64,000 bases of DNA, from the NCBI GenBank assembly GCA_049841135.1, contig JASGHK010000007.1, positions 62,001 to 126,000 on the forward strand. Direction: 5' to 3'. Each line of letters starts with the position of its first letter. Positions within the stretch are counted from its first letter, which is position 1. The translations under genes and the position numbers were made by a program. The DNA is from JACRCT01 sp049841135 (GTDB lineage: Bacteria; Myxococcota; Myxococcia; Myxococcales; UBA5297). The notes beneath the pieces were generated by a model. That model was not told the origin of the DNA and ran no database searches. It worked only from the letters and a program-made list of their open reading frames with translations. This document shows positions 56,826 through 64,000 of the stretch, piece by piece.

Positions 56826-57572
56826 ATGGCCGCTCGCCCGTGGAAGAACGCACCGATGACCGCCGCAAATGCCGGGGCCAGCGCCCCGTCGACGCCCGAC
56901 CTCAATGCGCTCGCGGCGCAGTACGGCCGGCTGGTCTCCTCGCTGTGCTGGCGCATGACCCGCGACGAGGAGAAGGCGCGCGAGGCGGCCCAGGAGGCCT
57001 GGCTGGAGATCGCCCGCGGTCTGCCGACCTTCGAGGGACGCTCCAGCCTCTCCACCTGGATCTTCCAGGTGGCCTGGCGGGCCGTGCGCCGGCACACGCT
57101 CGACGAGCGGCGCTACTCGGTTCGCTTCCTGCGCGAGTACTTCGCCGGCCCGGAGGTCGAGGCAGGCCCGATGAGCGACCCGGAGCGCCGCGCCTGGGTC
57201 AAGTCGATGTGCGACAAGTGCCTCGCCGGGACCCTGCAGTGCCTGGAGCCCGAGGCGCGCATGGCCTACCTGCTGCGCGACGTCGCCGACCTCGAGTACG
57301 AAGAGGTGGCCCAGGTCCTGGGCAAGGAGCCGGCGACCGCTCGCCAGCTCGCCTCGCGAGCCCGCCGCAAGCTGCAGGCGTTCCTGACGGACCAGTGCGC
57401 GCTGGCCAACCCGGACGGCCCTTGCCGGTGCCGCATGCGCCGGCACGTCGCCGCGGTGGACCTGCCGGCGGAGTACGCGCGGCTGCGGGCCTCGATGCGC
57501 CTCGTCCGGCTCTACCGCGAGTCGAACCAGGTGCTGCCCCAGCGCGCCTTCTGGCCCCCGCAGGACCGCTAG
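56826..57572 (+). CDS. ECF-type sigma factor with Cys-containing C-terminal extension
   Basis: 248 aa. Region 2: YGRLVSSLCWRMTRDEEKAREAAQEAWLEIARGL; region 4: LRDVADLEYEEVAQVLGKEPATARQLASRARRKL. The C-terminal extension holds CALANPDGPCRCRMRRHVAAV, close to the NPxxPCRC motif seen in some other ECF groups; it may bind a metal or sense redox. No anti-sigma gene is next to it. ATG 56826 and ATG 56856 are both possible starts; neither ribosome site is strong. Confidence 0.85.
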   Translation: MAARPWKNAPMTAANAGASAPSTPDLNALAAQYGRLVSSLCWRMTRDEEKAREAAQEAWLEIARGLPTFEGRSSLSTWIFQVAWRAVRRHTLDERRYSVRFLREYFAGPEVEAGPMSDPERRAWVKSMCDKCLAGTLQCLEPEARMAYLLRDVADLEYEEVAQVLGKEPATARQLASRARRKLQAFLTDQCALANPDGPCRCRMRRHVAAVDLPAEYARLRASMRLVRLYRESNQVLPQRAFWPPQDR

Positions 57573-57663
57573 CGCACGGGCTGTTGTCACAAGAAACGGC
57601 GAGCGCACACCCATGGAGCGAAGGACGGGATGGACCCGGCCTCGCACGCCGAAGGAGATCTCC

Positions 57664-58104
57664 ATGGACACCGAACGCAAGCTCGCCGTCGTACGCATGA
57701 CCTACGCCGCGGTCCTCGCCGAGAACGCCAAGGCCCTCGCCGCCGCCGGCGCGCTGGAGGCCACCGAGAAGGCGCGGCGGGCCGAGCAGCTCTCGACCGG
57801 GAAGGCCAAGGCGGAGCGGATGGGGGTAGTGACGCCCGAGCAGGCCTTCACGACCACCGCCGAGATCTTCGACTGCGCGAGCTGGCGCCTCGAGCCCGAG
57901 GCGAACGGCTTCAGCGCGAAGGCGTCGCGCTGCACGCTCTGCGCGATGGCCAAGCGGCTGGGGGCGCCCAGCCCCTGCCGCCTCTCCTGCCTCGATCCGC
58001 TCGAGGGGATGGTCCGCGGTCTCGACCCGGAGGCGACCTTCGAGGTCCGCCAGACGCTCTTCGAAGGGACCGAGTGCGAGGTGCGGGTGCGCCGGAGCCG
58101 GTAG
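57664..58104 (+). CDS. Small protein resembling ATC hydrolase (L-2-amino-thiazoline-4-carboxylate hydrolase)
   Basis: 146 aa. The C-terminal half has SRCTLCAMAKRLGAPSPC, SCLDPLEGMVRGLDPEATF and RQTLFEGTECEVRV, a layout close to the ATC-hydrolase family, with five Cys in 40 residues. AGGAG lies 6 nt before ATG 57664. It is probably co-transcribed with the ECF sigma factor (91 bp upstream), so it may belong to a thiol/sulfur-responsive system. Activity is unproven. Confidence 0.65.
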   Translation: MDTERKLAVVRMTYAAVLAENAKALAAAGALEATEKARRAEQLSTGKAKAERMGVVTPEQAFTTTAEIFDCASWRLEPEANGFSAKASRCTLCAMAKRLGAPSPCRLSCLDPLEGMVRGLDPEATFEVRQTLFEGTECEVRVRRSR

Positions 58105-58115
58105 CGACGAGTCCC

Positions 58116-58155
58116 GCCTTCGGGGCGGCGATGCGCTTCCCACCGCCCCGAAGGC
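58116..58155. terminator. Bidirectional hairpin between convergent genes
   Basis: GCCTTCGGGGCGG (58116-58128) and CCGCCCCGAAGGC (58143-58155) are perfect 13-bp arms with a 14-nt loop. It lies 11 nt after the ATC-like stop and 7 nt before the DUF362 stop. There is no T-run. Confidence 0.55.
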
Positions 58156-58162
58156 ACGCCCG

Positions 58163-60884
58163 TCAGCGGCCCAGTCGCGCCTGCAGCCACGCGGCCGCCC
58201 GGTTGGCCAAAGACGGCCGCTCGCCGGTCTGGACGAAGAAGGCGTCGCGCAGCGGTTTGGTGAGCGTGCGCGCGGCTTCGAAGAAGAAGGTGGGGTCCTT
58301 GAACGCGAAGTGCTCGGCGTCCATGTTCGCCATCACCGCGTAGAACAGGTTGCCCATCGCGAAGTCCTTGTCGAGGACCTCGTTGGTGAACCAGACCAGC
58401 GCCGGCGGCACGTTGAGCCAGGGCCGGTAGCAGCTCGCGTCCCCGACGAAGTCGATCTCCGGCTTGCCGAAGCGCTCCACCGCCAACTGCATGTAGCGGC
58501 TGAGCATGGGGTCGATGCCCATCTTGGTCGCGCCGACCCAGTCGACGGCCACCGGGTCCCTGCCGGCGAGCACGGTATGCGTTGGGTTGGGCAGCGGGTC
58601 GGCGAAGACGCCGAAGGGACCGTCGGCGCTCAGGTAGGCGTCGACCAGCGCGAAGTGGACCGGGAAGGCGGCCAGGTACTCCATCGTCGTCGCGTAGATG
58701 CCGCGCTTGCAGTGGTACTCGCGGAACTTGGCGCCCAGCGGCAGCGCCCCGTACACGTTCTTGAGGGCGAGCGTGTAGTAGGCGTAGGCGTGTGTCTTGT
58801 TCTTGGCGAAGGAGACGCGGAAGTCGGCCAGCCGCCAGGTGCGGGGCACCGGGTGCCGCCCCAGGTGCGGGCCCAGGTCCTGCTCGTCGGAGGCGTCGAG
58901 CGTCAGGTCCACCACCTCGTAGAGCGGCGAGGTGTAGCCCAGGTAGTCGGCCATTTCCTTCACCGAGCGCCGGGTGAAGTACTCCCCGTAGGCGCTCTGG
59001 GCCTCCACCAGCTTGAGCCGGGTGAAGCCCTTGCCCGCCAGCCGCTTCGCGAGGTGCTCCACGAGCTCGGGATCGGTGAAGGTCGACGGGTCGTGCCTCG
59101 AGTAGGCGAACATGAAGTTCGGCTTGAGGGCCACCGCGAAGTCGGCCCGAGCCTTGCCGCTCGCGGCCCAGGCAGCCTCCAGGGTGGCGTCGAACCCGGA
59201 CCGGTCGAGGGCGGCGTCCAGCGCGCGCAGCTTGTCGTCGTCGCGGATGGCGGCGACGGTGCACTTGGGCTTGGCCGGGCCCGCGGGCTCGAGGCGCAGC
59301 GTGCGCATCTCCTCCTCGAGCGCCAGGTGCACCTTCCCCTCGCGGTCGGCGACGCGGACCACGTTGCGCTCGAACACGGCGGTGGGGAACTGGTCATTGT
59401 CGACCTCGAGGAGCGTCTCCAGCTTCACCAGGCGCTCGGCGACCTCCGAGCTGTCGGGGACGCTGCCGCGCAGCGGTCGCACCTGGCGGCCGCCGGCGCT
59501 GGCCTCGACCTCGGCGCTCGCCATGCGGCCGACGAGCGAGCCCACCACGCGGTCGAGCTGGTCCTCGGCGTAGTGGACGCGCTCGTCGCGCAGGGTGCGC
59601 GCGTCGATCTGCACCCGGCTCCGGCCCGCCTCCGGGTCGAGCGCGCACAGGTAGTGGTAGAGCAGCGTCGGCTCGCGCACGTTGCGGAAGGTCGAGCGCT
59701 CCGCCTCGCCCCAGGTCTTCTCCGGCACCACCTGCCAGGCCTCGCCGGCCACGGTGATCGTTCCCGAGACGCCGGTGACCACGTGCGGAGTGATCCAGAT
59801 GCCCAGCGGGTGCGCCGAGGGCAGCACGTCGTGCACCGCGTCCGCCAGCCGCGTGGTCCAGGAGGGCAGGTGCGCCGAGACGTCGCGGAAGGGGAAGCCG
59901 ACGGCGGTCAGCTCCTGGGCGGCGAACTCGAGCCGCAGGTCGGCCTCGCGCGGGCTCAGGTGGCCGGCGCCGGCGCGCATCTGCGAGAAGGAGGCGGCCC
60001 CCGCTCCCGGGGCGAGCTCGAACAGCCGCCCGGCGTACCGGCTCAGGCCACGCCGGACGTCGACCTCCATGCCCGGGAGGATGCGGTCGGTGATCGCCAG
60101 GCGCCGCCAGCCGCCGGAGCCGTCGCCCAAGAGCAGCAGCACGTCCCAGAAGAGCTCCCCCGTCGCCCCAGGGGAAGCCGCGGTCGTGCACGCCGGTGAC
60201 CAGGAAGAACGGCCGCTCGACGCCTTCACGGCTGGCCACGCCTTGCAGCACGACGTTCTCGTATTGCGTGTCGTAGGTGGGCAGCGCGCGCAGGTACTCG
60301 CCCCGCAGGGTGCCGTAGGCAAAGGAGAGGAAGGCCGCCCGCGCCGCGACCTCGGCCCACAGCGAGCGGGCGCCGCGCACCTTCATGGAGGCGACGAGCT
60401 TGGGCAGGTCGGCCAGGTCGAAGCGCATCTCGCCGCTGGCGACCACGGTGCCGGTCTCGGGGGTTCCCCGGAAGAGGCGCACCCGCATGCGCGTCATGTC
60501 CTGGAGCAGGTCGAAGCCGGGGTCGTCGCGCAGCGTCTTCTCGCCCTGCAGCGTGTAGCGCCCGCTGCCGTCCGCGGCGTCGATGCCGAGGCGGTAGACG
60601 AGCTGGTGGTTGGCGGTGGCGGGGTCGGGGCGGAACAGGAAGAACGCCCCGTCGCGGATGGGCAGCGCCGCGGCGCCCAGCGGCGCAAACCTCAGCTCGC
60701 CGTCGGCCGTCGCCCGGTGCTCGCCCAGGTGCATGAAGTGCTGCAGGTCGTCGATGCCGATGCGCACCGTGAAGCGGACGGGCTCCTCGCCGGGCGGCCA
60801 GGACGGTGCGCACAGCGTGAGCTTCCCGGACATCGACTCGTCGAACTGCAGGCCAACGCCATCCAGGATTGACTTTTCGGACAC
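58163..60884 (-). CDS. DUF362-domain protein fused to an N-terminal lipid/oxidase-like domain, one frameshift
   Basis: About 906 aa after correction, GTG start with GGGAGGG 4 nt upstream. Residues 1-230 form an N-terminal beta-rich domain (LQFDESMSGKLTLCAPSWPP, DGAFFLFRPDPATANHQLVY, LRDDPGFDLLQDMTRMRV) that resembles the extra module seen next to cholesterol-oxidase-type proteins, although this is a weak recognition. A middle part follows, then the C-terminal DUF362 region (about 500-905), with PKCTVAAIRDDDKLRALDAAL, FAVALKPNFMFAYSRHDPST, VSFAKNKTHAYAYYTLALK and VLAGRDPVAVDWVGATKMG; DUF362 proteins often carry iron-sulfur-type Cys, here largely absent. The frames meet at GGGGGAGCTC (60,152-60,161). 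Removing one G restores GDGELFWD. Confidence 0.65.
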
Positions 60885-61004
60885 GGGCTCCCTCCCAGTG
60901 AGTGCGCGCGAGGATACACCGGCGGTCCAGGTGGCCGCGCGGCGTGCGCCCGTATGCGCTAGAACCGTCGGGCGGTGAGGCGGGGTCGCAAAGAGGAGTC
61001 GACG

Positions 61005-61629
61005 ATGTCGTTCTTGCAGCGAGTGGCAGCGCAGTTCCGCAAGCCGGAGGGTCTGGCGGGCCGGCTCGTCGCCCGACTGATGGAGCGCGGCAACCGGGCG
61101 GCGAACGAGTGGACGCTGGACCTGCTGGGCCTGCGCACGGCCGACGACGTGCTGGAGATCGGCTTCGGCCATGGGGCGGCGCTGGGGCGCGCGCTGGAGC
61201 TGGCGCCGCAGGGGCGGGTGGTCGGCGCCGACTTCTCCCAGACCATGGTCGAGCAGGCGGGTCGCCGGCATGCCGCGGCCATCGCCGCCGGCCGCGTCCG
61301 GCTGTTCCTGGGCGGCCTGGGCGAGCTCCCCCGCTGGCCAGACGTTCGACCGGATCTTCGCCGTCAACCTCCTCTACTTCGTGCCCGACGTGCCGGCTTT
61401 CGCGGCGGGACTGCGCGAGCGGACCAAGGAGGGAGGACGGGTGGCCCTCTTCATCCGACCCGAGGCGGAGCTGCGCCGGATGCGGTTTCCAGCCTCCGGC
61501 GGCGTCTTCCGGTTCTTCGCACCTGCCGAGGTGGAAGCCTTCCTGCGTGAGGCGGGCTTCGCTCGCGCTTGGACGGAGACCCGGCTCGTCGGCGGGGCCG
61601 CGGGGCACTGCATCCTGGCCGAGCGCTGA
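61005..61629 (+). CDS. Class I SAM-dependent methyltransferase, one frameshift
   Basis: About 207 aa after correction. SAM-binding motif I DDVLEIGFGHGAALGRAL near residue 48, motif II VVGADFSQTMVEQA near 74, and, after the frameshift, IFAVNLLYFVPDVPAF near 115 and GGRVALFI near 140. The frames meet at GAGCTCCCCCGC (61,323-61,334). Removing one C gives GELPAGQTFDRIF. The ATG follows AAGAGGAG by 6 nt. Substrate unknown; lipids or small molecules are common for this size. Convergent with the lipoprotein at 61,659. Confidence 0.8.
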
Positions 61630-61658
61630 CGAGTCTCAGCGAGGACGTCCGTTGGAAG

Positions 61659-62006
61659 TCAGGGGGTGGACCAGACCCCCGGCATCATCTCGCAGACCTT
61701 CTGCGACTTGTCGATCCGCTCCTCGTCGTAGATGTGCATGACCCAGGTCGTCATGCGGCAGGAGCCGAAGTAGCCGGAGGGACAGCTGGCTTCCTTCCAC
61801 TTCCCGTTGTCGCTGACGCACGCCTCCTTGAACTCGGCGGCGTTCGTGTCGAGCAGCGGCTTGAGGTATTCGACGCACTCGTTGTTGAGCGGGTAGAAGC
61901 AGGCGGCCTGGATGGTCCCGTCGTGTGTCCAGGCCGGTTCGCCGGAGCTGCAGCTGCAGAGAACGGCGAACGCGCACAGGCCGAAGAGCGAAACGCAGCG
62001 GGTCAT
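61659..62006 (-). CDS. Small lipoprotein
   Basis: 115 aa. Lipobox AVLCSC near residue 19. The mature part has paired Cys (ACFYPLNNEC, ACVSDNGKW, SCPSGYFGSC, VCEMMPGVW) likely to form disulfides. Function unknown. It lies 30 nt convergent from the methyltransferase and is divergent from the metallopeptidase-like gene. Confidence 0.7.
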   Translation of the reverse strand: MTRCVSLFGLCAFAVLCSCSSGEPAWTHDGTIQAACFYPLNNECVEYLKPLLDTNAAEFKEACVSDNGKWKEASCPSGYFGSCRMTTWVMHIYDEERIDKSQKVCEMMPGVWSTP

Positions 62007-62122
62007 GGGGGCCTTTCGAGGGTCGGAGTTCGAGAGAGGCCGGATAGTCTACGCGCAGCGGGCCAAACTGCTGGGGGGCCAGCCTCATCGGTCAGGTGGC
62101 CGAGGAAAGCCAACCATTGGTT

Positions 62123-62152
62123 TTCAGGGAGCTTTCGTAGAAGCTCCCTGAA
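62123..62152. promoter_or_regulatory. Perfect 12-bp inverted repeat, possible operator
   Basis: TTCAGGGAGCTT (62123-62134) and AAGCTCCCTGAA (62141-62152) are perfect arms with a 6-nt loop. It lies 58 bp before the metallopeptidase-like start and 117 bp before the divergent lipoprotein start, so it could regulate either or both. Confidence 0.5.
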
Positions 62153-62209
62153 GCAACTCGGAAGCAAACCCTGCGAGAATCCATCCAGACGGTCCACTTG
62201 GAGGGCGAC

Positions 62210-63247
62210 ATGAAGATCGGAAACCGGCCGCTGCCGCAGCTTCCCCAGACGCCGAAGGCTGCCAGCCTCGCCGCCAAGCTGGCCCTCGCGGCGAAGGCCG
62301 CCGAAGTGGCCGGGCGCAAGGACGTCTCCTCCTTCGAAGGCGCGGCGAAGAAGGTCGCGCAGAGCGCCGTCGGCGCCTCCACCTTCGAGAAGGCGAGCGC
62401 GGCCAAGACCGTCGCCAAGCCGCAGGTCGAGCCTCAAGCCGCCCCGGCCCCGGCGCCCAAGGCCAAGAAGAAGGGCTTCTTCTCCAAGATCGGCTCCTTC
62501 TTCTCCAAGGCCGCCAAGCAGGTGGGCTCGGCCGTCTCCAACTTCGCCAAAGGCGTCGGCGACGCGGCGGTCGGCGTCTTCAAGAACTTGGGCGAGAGCG
62601 CCACCACCTTCGGCCGCGGCATCGGCAAGCTCTTCAAGGGCGACTTCAAGGGCGGCTTCAAGGACCTCGGCAGCAGCCTGGTGAAGGTGGTCCAGACCCC
62701 CGTCGACGCGATCATCATGGTCGGCGGCAAGCTCGTCAGCGCCATCCAGACCGCCATCGGCATCGAGCCTCCGGGCCGCAAGCTCAAGGAGGACGAGATC
62801 GCCGCGCTCAAGAAGGTCTACGGCGACGCCATCGACTACTCGAAGGTCGAGGTGAAGGAAGGCGACGCCGGCCTGTACAGCAAGAGCGGCCGCGCCTTCG
62901 TGCTGGGCAACACCATCTACATGCCGCCGGGCAGCGTGGGCGACATGGAGACGCTGGTCCACGAGTCCGGCCACATCTGGCAGCACCAGAACGGCGGCAC
63001 CGACTACGTCTCCGAGGCGCTCTGGGGCCAGTACGTGGGCGACGGCTACGACTTCGCCAAGGGCATCGACGAGGGCAAGGCGTTCAGCGAGCTCAACCCC
63101 GAACAGCAGGCGGAGCTCATCTCCACCGCGTGGGGCCAGGGCTTCTTCGACCAGCCGGGCCGCCGGTTCGTCTACCAGGGCAAGGACTACACCGATTTCC
63201 TCAACAACGCGCTCAGCCAGGTCCACGCCGGCAAGGGCGCGCCCTGA
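62210..63247 (+). CDS. HExxH metallopeptidase-like protein with amphipathic N-terminal half
   Basis: 345 aa, GGAGGG 5 nt before ATG. Residues 85-190 are Lys/Phe/Gly-rich amphipathic helices (KKKGFFSKIGSFFSKAAKQV, NFAKGVGDAAVGVFKNLG). The C-terminal half has METLVHESGHIWQHQNGG near residue 252, an HExxH zinc site close to DUF4157-type extracellular or effector-associated peptidases. No standard signal peptide is visible. It may be an exported effector or toxin-like peptidase; this is inference. It is followed by a strong terminator. Confidence 0.7.
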   Translation: MKIGNRPLPQLPQTPKAASLAAKLALAAKAAEVAGRKDVSSFEGAAKKVAQSAVGASTFEKASAAKTVAKPQVEPQAAPAPAPKAKKKGFFSKIGSFFSKAAKQVGSAVSNFAKGVGDAAVGVFKNLGESATTFGRGIGKLFKGDFKGGFKDLGSSLVKVVQTPVDAIIMVGGKLVSAIQTAIGIEPPGRKLKEDEIAALKKVYGDAIDYSKVEVKEGDAGLYSKSGRAFVLGNTIYMPPGSVGDMETLVHESGHIWQHQNGGTDYVSEALWGQYVGDGYDFAKGIDEGKAFSELNPEQQAELISTAWGQGFFDQPGRRFVYQGKDYTDFLNNALSQVHAGKGAP

Positions 63248-63288
63248 GCCAAGGGACAGGCTCTTGAGGGATTGATTTCGGGCTTCGG

Positions 63289-63329
63289 GTCCGGCGAGGC
63301 GACAGTGGCCTCGCCGGACTCGTTTTCTC
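63289..63329 (+). terminator. Rho-independent terminator
   Basis: GTCCGGCGAGGC (63289-63300) and GCCTCGCCGGAC (63308-63319) form a perfect 12-bp stem with a 7-nt loop, followed by TCGTTTTCTC. It should end transcription of the metallopeptidase-like gene. Confidence 0.85.
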
Positions 63330-63353
63330 GGCCGGTCGAAGGAGATGACGATC

Positions 63354-63818
63354 GTGCGGTGGCCGCGTCTTTTCGGGCTGTTGTTGTCGCTGCTGGGCCT
63401 CGCCGGCTGCGAGGAGGAGATCACCATCGAGGTGAAGGTCACGGTACCGGTCGAGGCGCAGGCTTCGTACTCCAAGGCGAAGCCGGGGCGGCTGATGGTG
63501 GGGATGGACATCCCCAAGTCGGCGATCGGTTGGTACTCGCTCGGCGTGCTGTGCGAGCCGTCGAGCCAGCCGCTGGTCGCAAGCCTGCACTACCGCGGTC
63601 GCGGCTGCGCGAAGGCGGGGACGGTGCGGGCGTGGATCGTTCCGGCGGAGCCGCCTGCGGAGTGTGGCCTGGCGACCGAGCGCTTCGATTCGGCCAGCGC
63701 GGCGACGTCCTCCACTCCCCAAGGCTCGGCGGTGGTCTTCCCCGAGGCGGAGGGCGGCGCAGGCTGCTCGAGCGGGACCGCCCAGGTGGAGATCGTCGTC
63801 ACGCCGCCGATGCCATAG
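63354..63818 (+). CDS. Lipoprotein of unknown function
   Basis: 154 aa from GTG 63354, which lies 9 nt after AAGGAG. An in-frame ATG at 63345 abuts the ribosome site and is less likely. Lipobox LGLAGC near residue 19. The mature part has paired Cys (LCEPSSQP, GRGCAK, ECGLAT, GCSSGT) and looks like a small beta domain. Function unknown. It follows the terminator of the previous gene, so it has its own promoter. Confidence 0.7.
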   Translation: MRWPRLFGLLLSLLGLAGCEEEITIEVKVTVPVEAQASYSKAKPGRLMVGMDIPKSAIGWYSLGVLCEPSSQPLVASLHYRGRGCAKAGTVRAWIVPAEPPAECGLATERFDSASAATSSTPQGSAVVFPEAEGGAGCSSGTAQVEIVVTPPMP

Positions 63819-63890
63819 GCCTTCGCCGGAGGGGAAGCGGAGCGGCCGACGTCGCCAACCCAGGGGCGAACTGCGCTGGCTTTGGCTACG

Positions 63891-64000
63891 ATGAGCGACA
63901 TGACGAAGGGCACCAGGGACAGCAACAAGAACGACGCAGCGGCGAAGCCGAGCAAGACCGAGCCCTTCGGGGCCAAGCCTGGCAAGACCGAGTCAGCGCC
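63891..64000 (+). CDS. Partial gene, start only
   Basis: Begins at ATG 63891 (or ATG 63900) and runs off the right edge. The visible 36 residues are Lys/Ala-rich and disordered (SDMTKGTRDSNKNDAAAKPS). The ribosome site is weak. Low confidence because the rest is outside the window. Confidence 0.35.
   Translation, partial: MSDMTKGTRDSNKNDAAAKPSKTEPFGAKPGKTESA

Overview
This 64 kb window of high-GC DNA most likely comes from a member of the Myxococcota. Two secreted proteins end in MYXO-CTERM-type sorting tails (CGC, glycines, one membrane segment, arginine cluster). There are also many lipoproteins and outer-membrane proteins, ECF sigma factors with membrane-bound partners, HEAT and TPR repeat proteins, and several TTG/GTG starts with good ribosome binding sites. 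No tRNA, rRNA, CRISPR array, insertion sequence, prophage or replication origin was seen.

Layout. 1-2,665: a cobalamin riboswitch precedes a btuB-like TonB-dependent receptor, which is start-stop coupled to a Cys-rich lipoprotein that runs off the left edge. 2,745-4,518: an RDD/TPR membrane protein and a convergent small protein. 4,876-9,639: a Tad/Flp mini-cluster (two TadE-like proteins, a Tad-domain protein, a lipoprotein, a Flp pilin and a CX3C-rich secreted protein) without assembly ATPase, platform or secretin. 9,652-15,474: a single-pass protein with repeated Thr motifs, an alpha/beta hydrolase, a TPR protein, a YceI protein and a PRPP-synthetase-family enzyme. 15,527-23,136: a HEAT-repeat protein and a minus-strand run exbB-exbD-tonB-CsgG/TolB-like-trpF. 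23,337-28,389: a CehA/McbA-type PHP lipoprotein, a K+ channel with a TrkA-N domain, and a divergent cyclic-nucleotide-binding protein. 28,441-39,248: a long minus-strand run of envelope genes including an ECF sigma factor with a coupled membrane/TPR partner. 39,558-43,406: a lipoprotein, a second Thr-motif single-pass protein and an OmpA-type protein. 43,520-52,267: a giant (about 2,915 aa) surface protein with a jelly-roll-like domain, TIG domains, a C-type lectin domain, 13 Ig-like repeats, 6 Cys-rich modules and a MYXO-CTERM tail. 52,662-64,000: ABC-F ATPase, aldo/keto reductase, ECF sigma factor, ATC-hydrolase-like protein, DUF362 fusion protein, methyltransferase, lipoproteins and an HExxH metallopeptidase-like protein.

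How the genes fit together. The window is dominated by the cell envelope. ExbB-ExbD-TonB could energise BtuB-type uptake, the riboswitch ties that uptake to cobalamin, and the Tad cluster and MYXO-CTERM proteins build the surface. The two sigma factors and the cNMP-binding protein supply local regulation.

Sequence quality or biology. Nine genes are each split by one single-base frameshift. In eight of the nine, removing one base restores the frame and sensible protein sequence, and the site is then an AGCT tetranucleotide (six of eight are GAGCTC). I suspect systematic sequencing error at a modified AGCT/GAGCTC motif rather than nine pseudogenes. These genes are therefore annotated as single CDSs carrying a frameshift.
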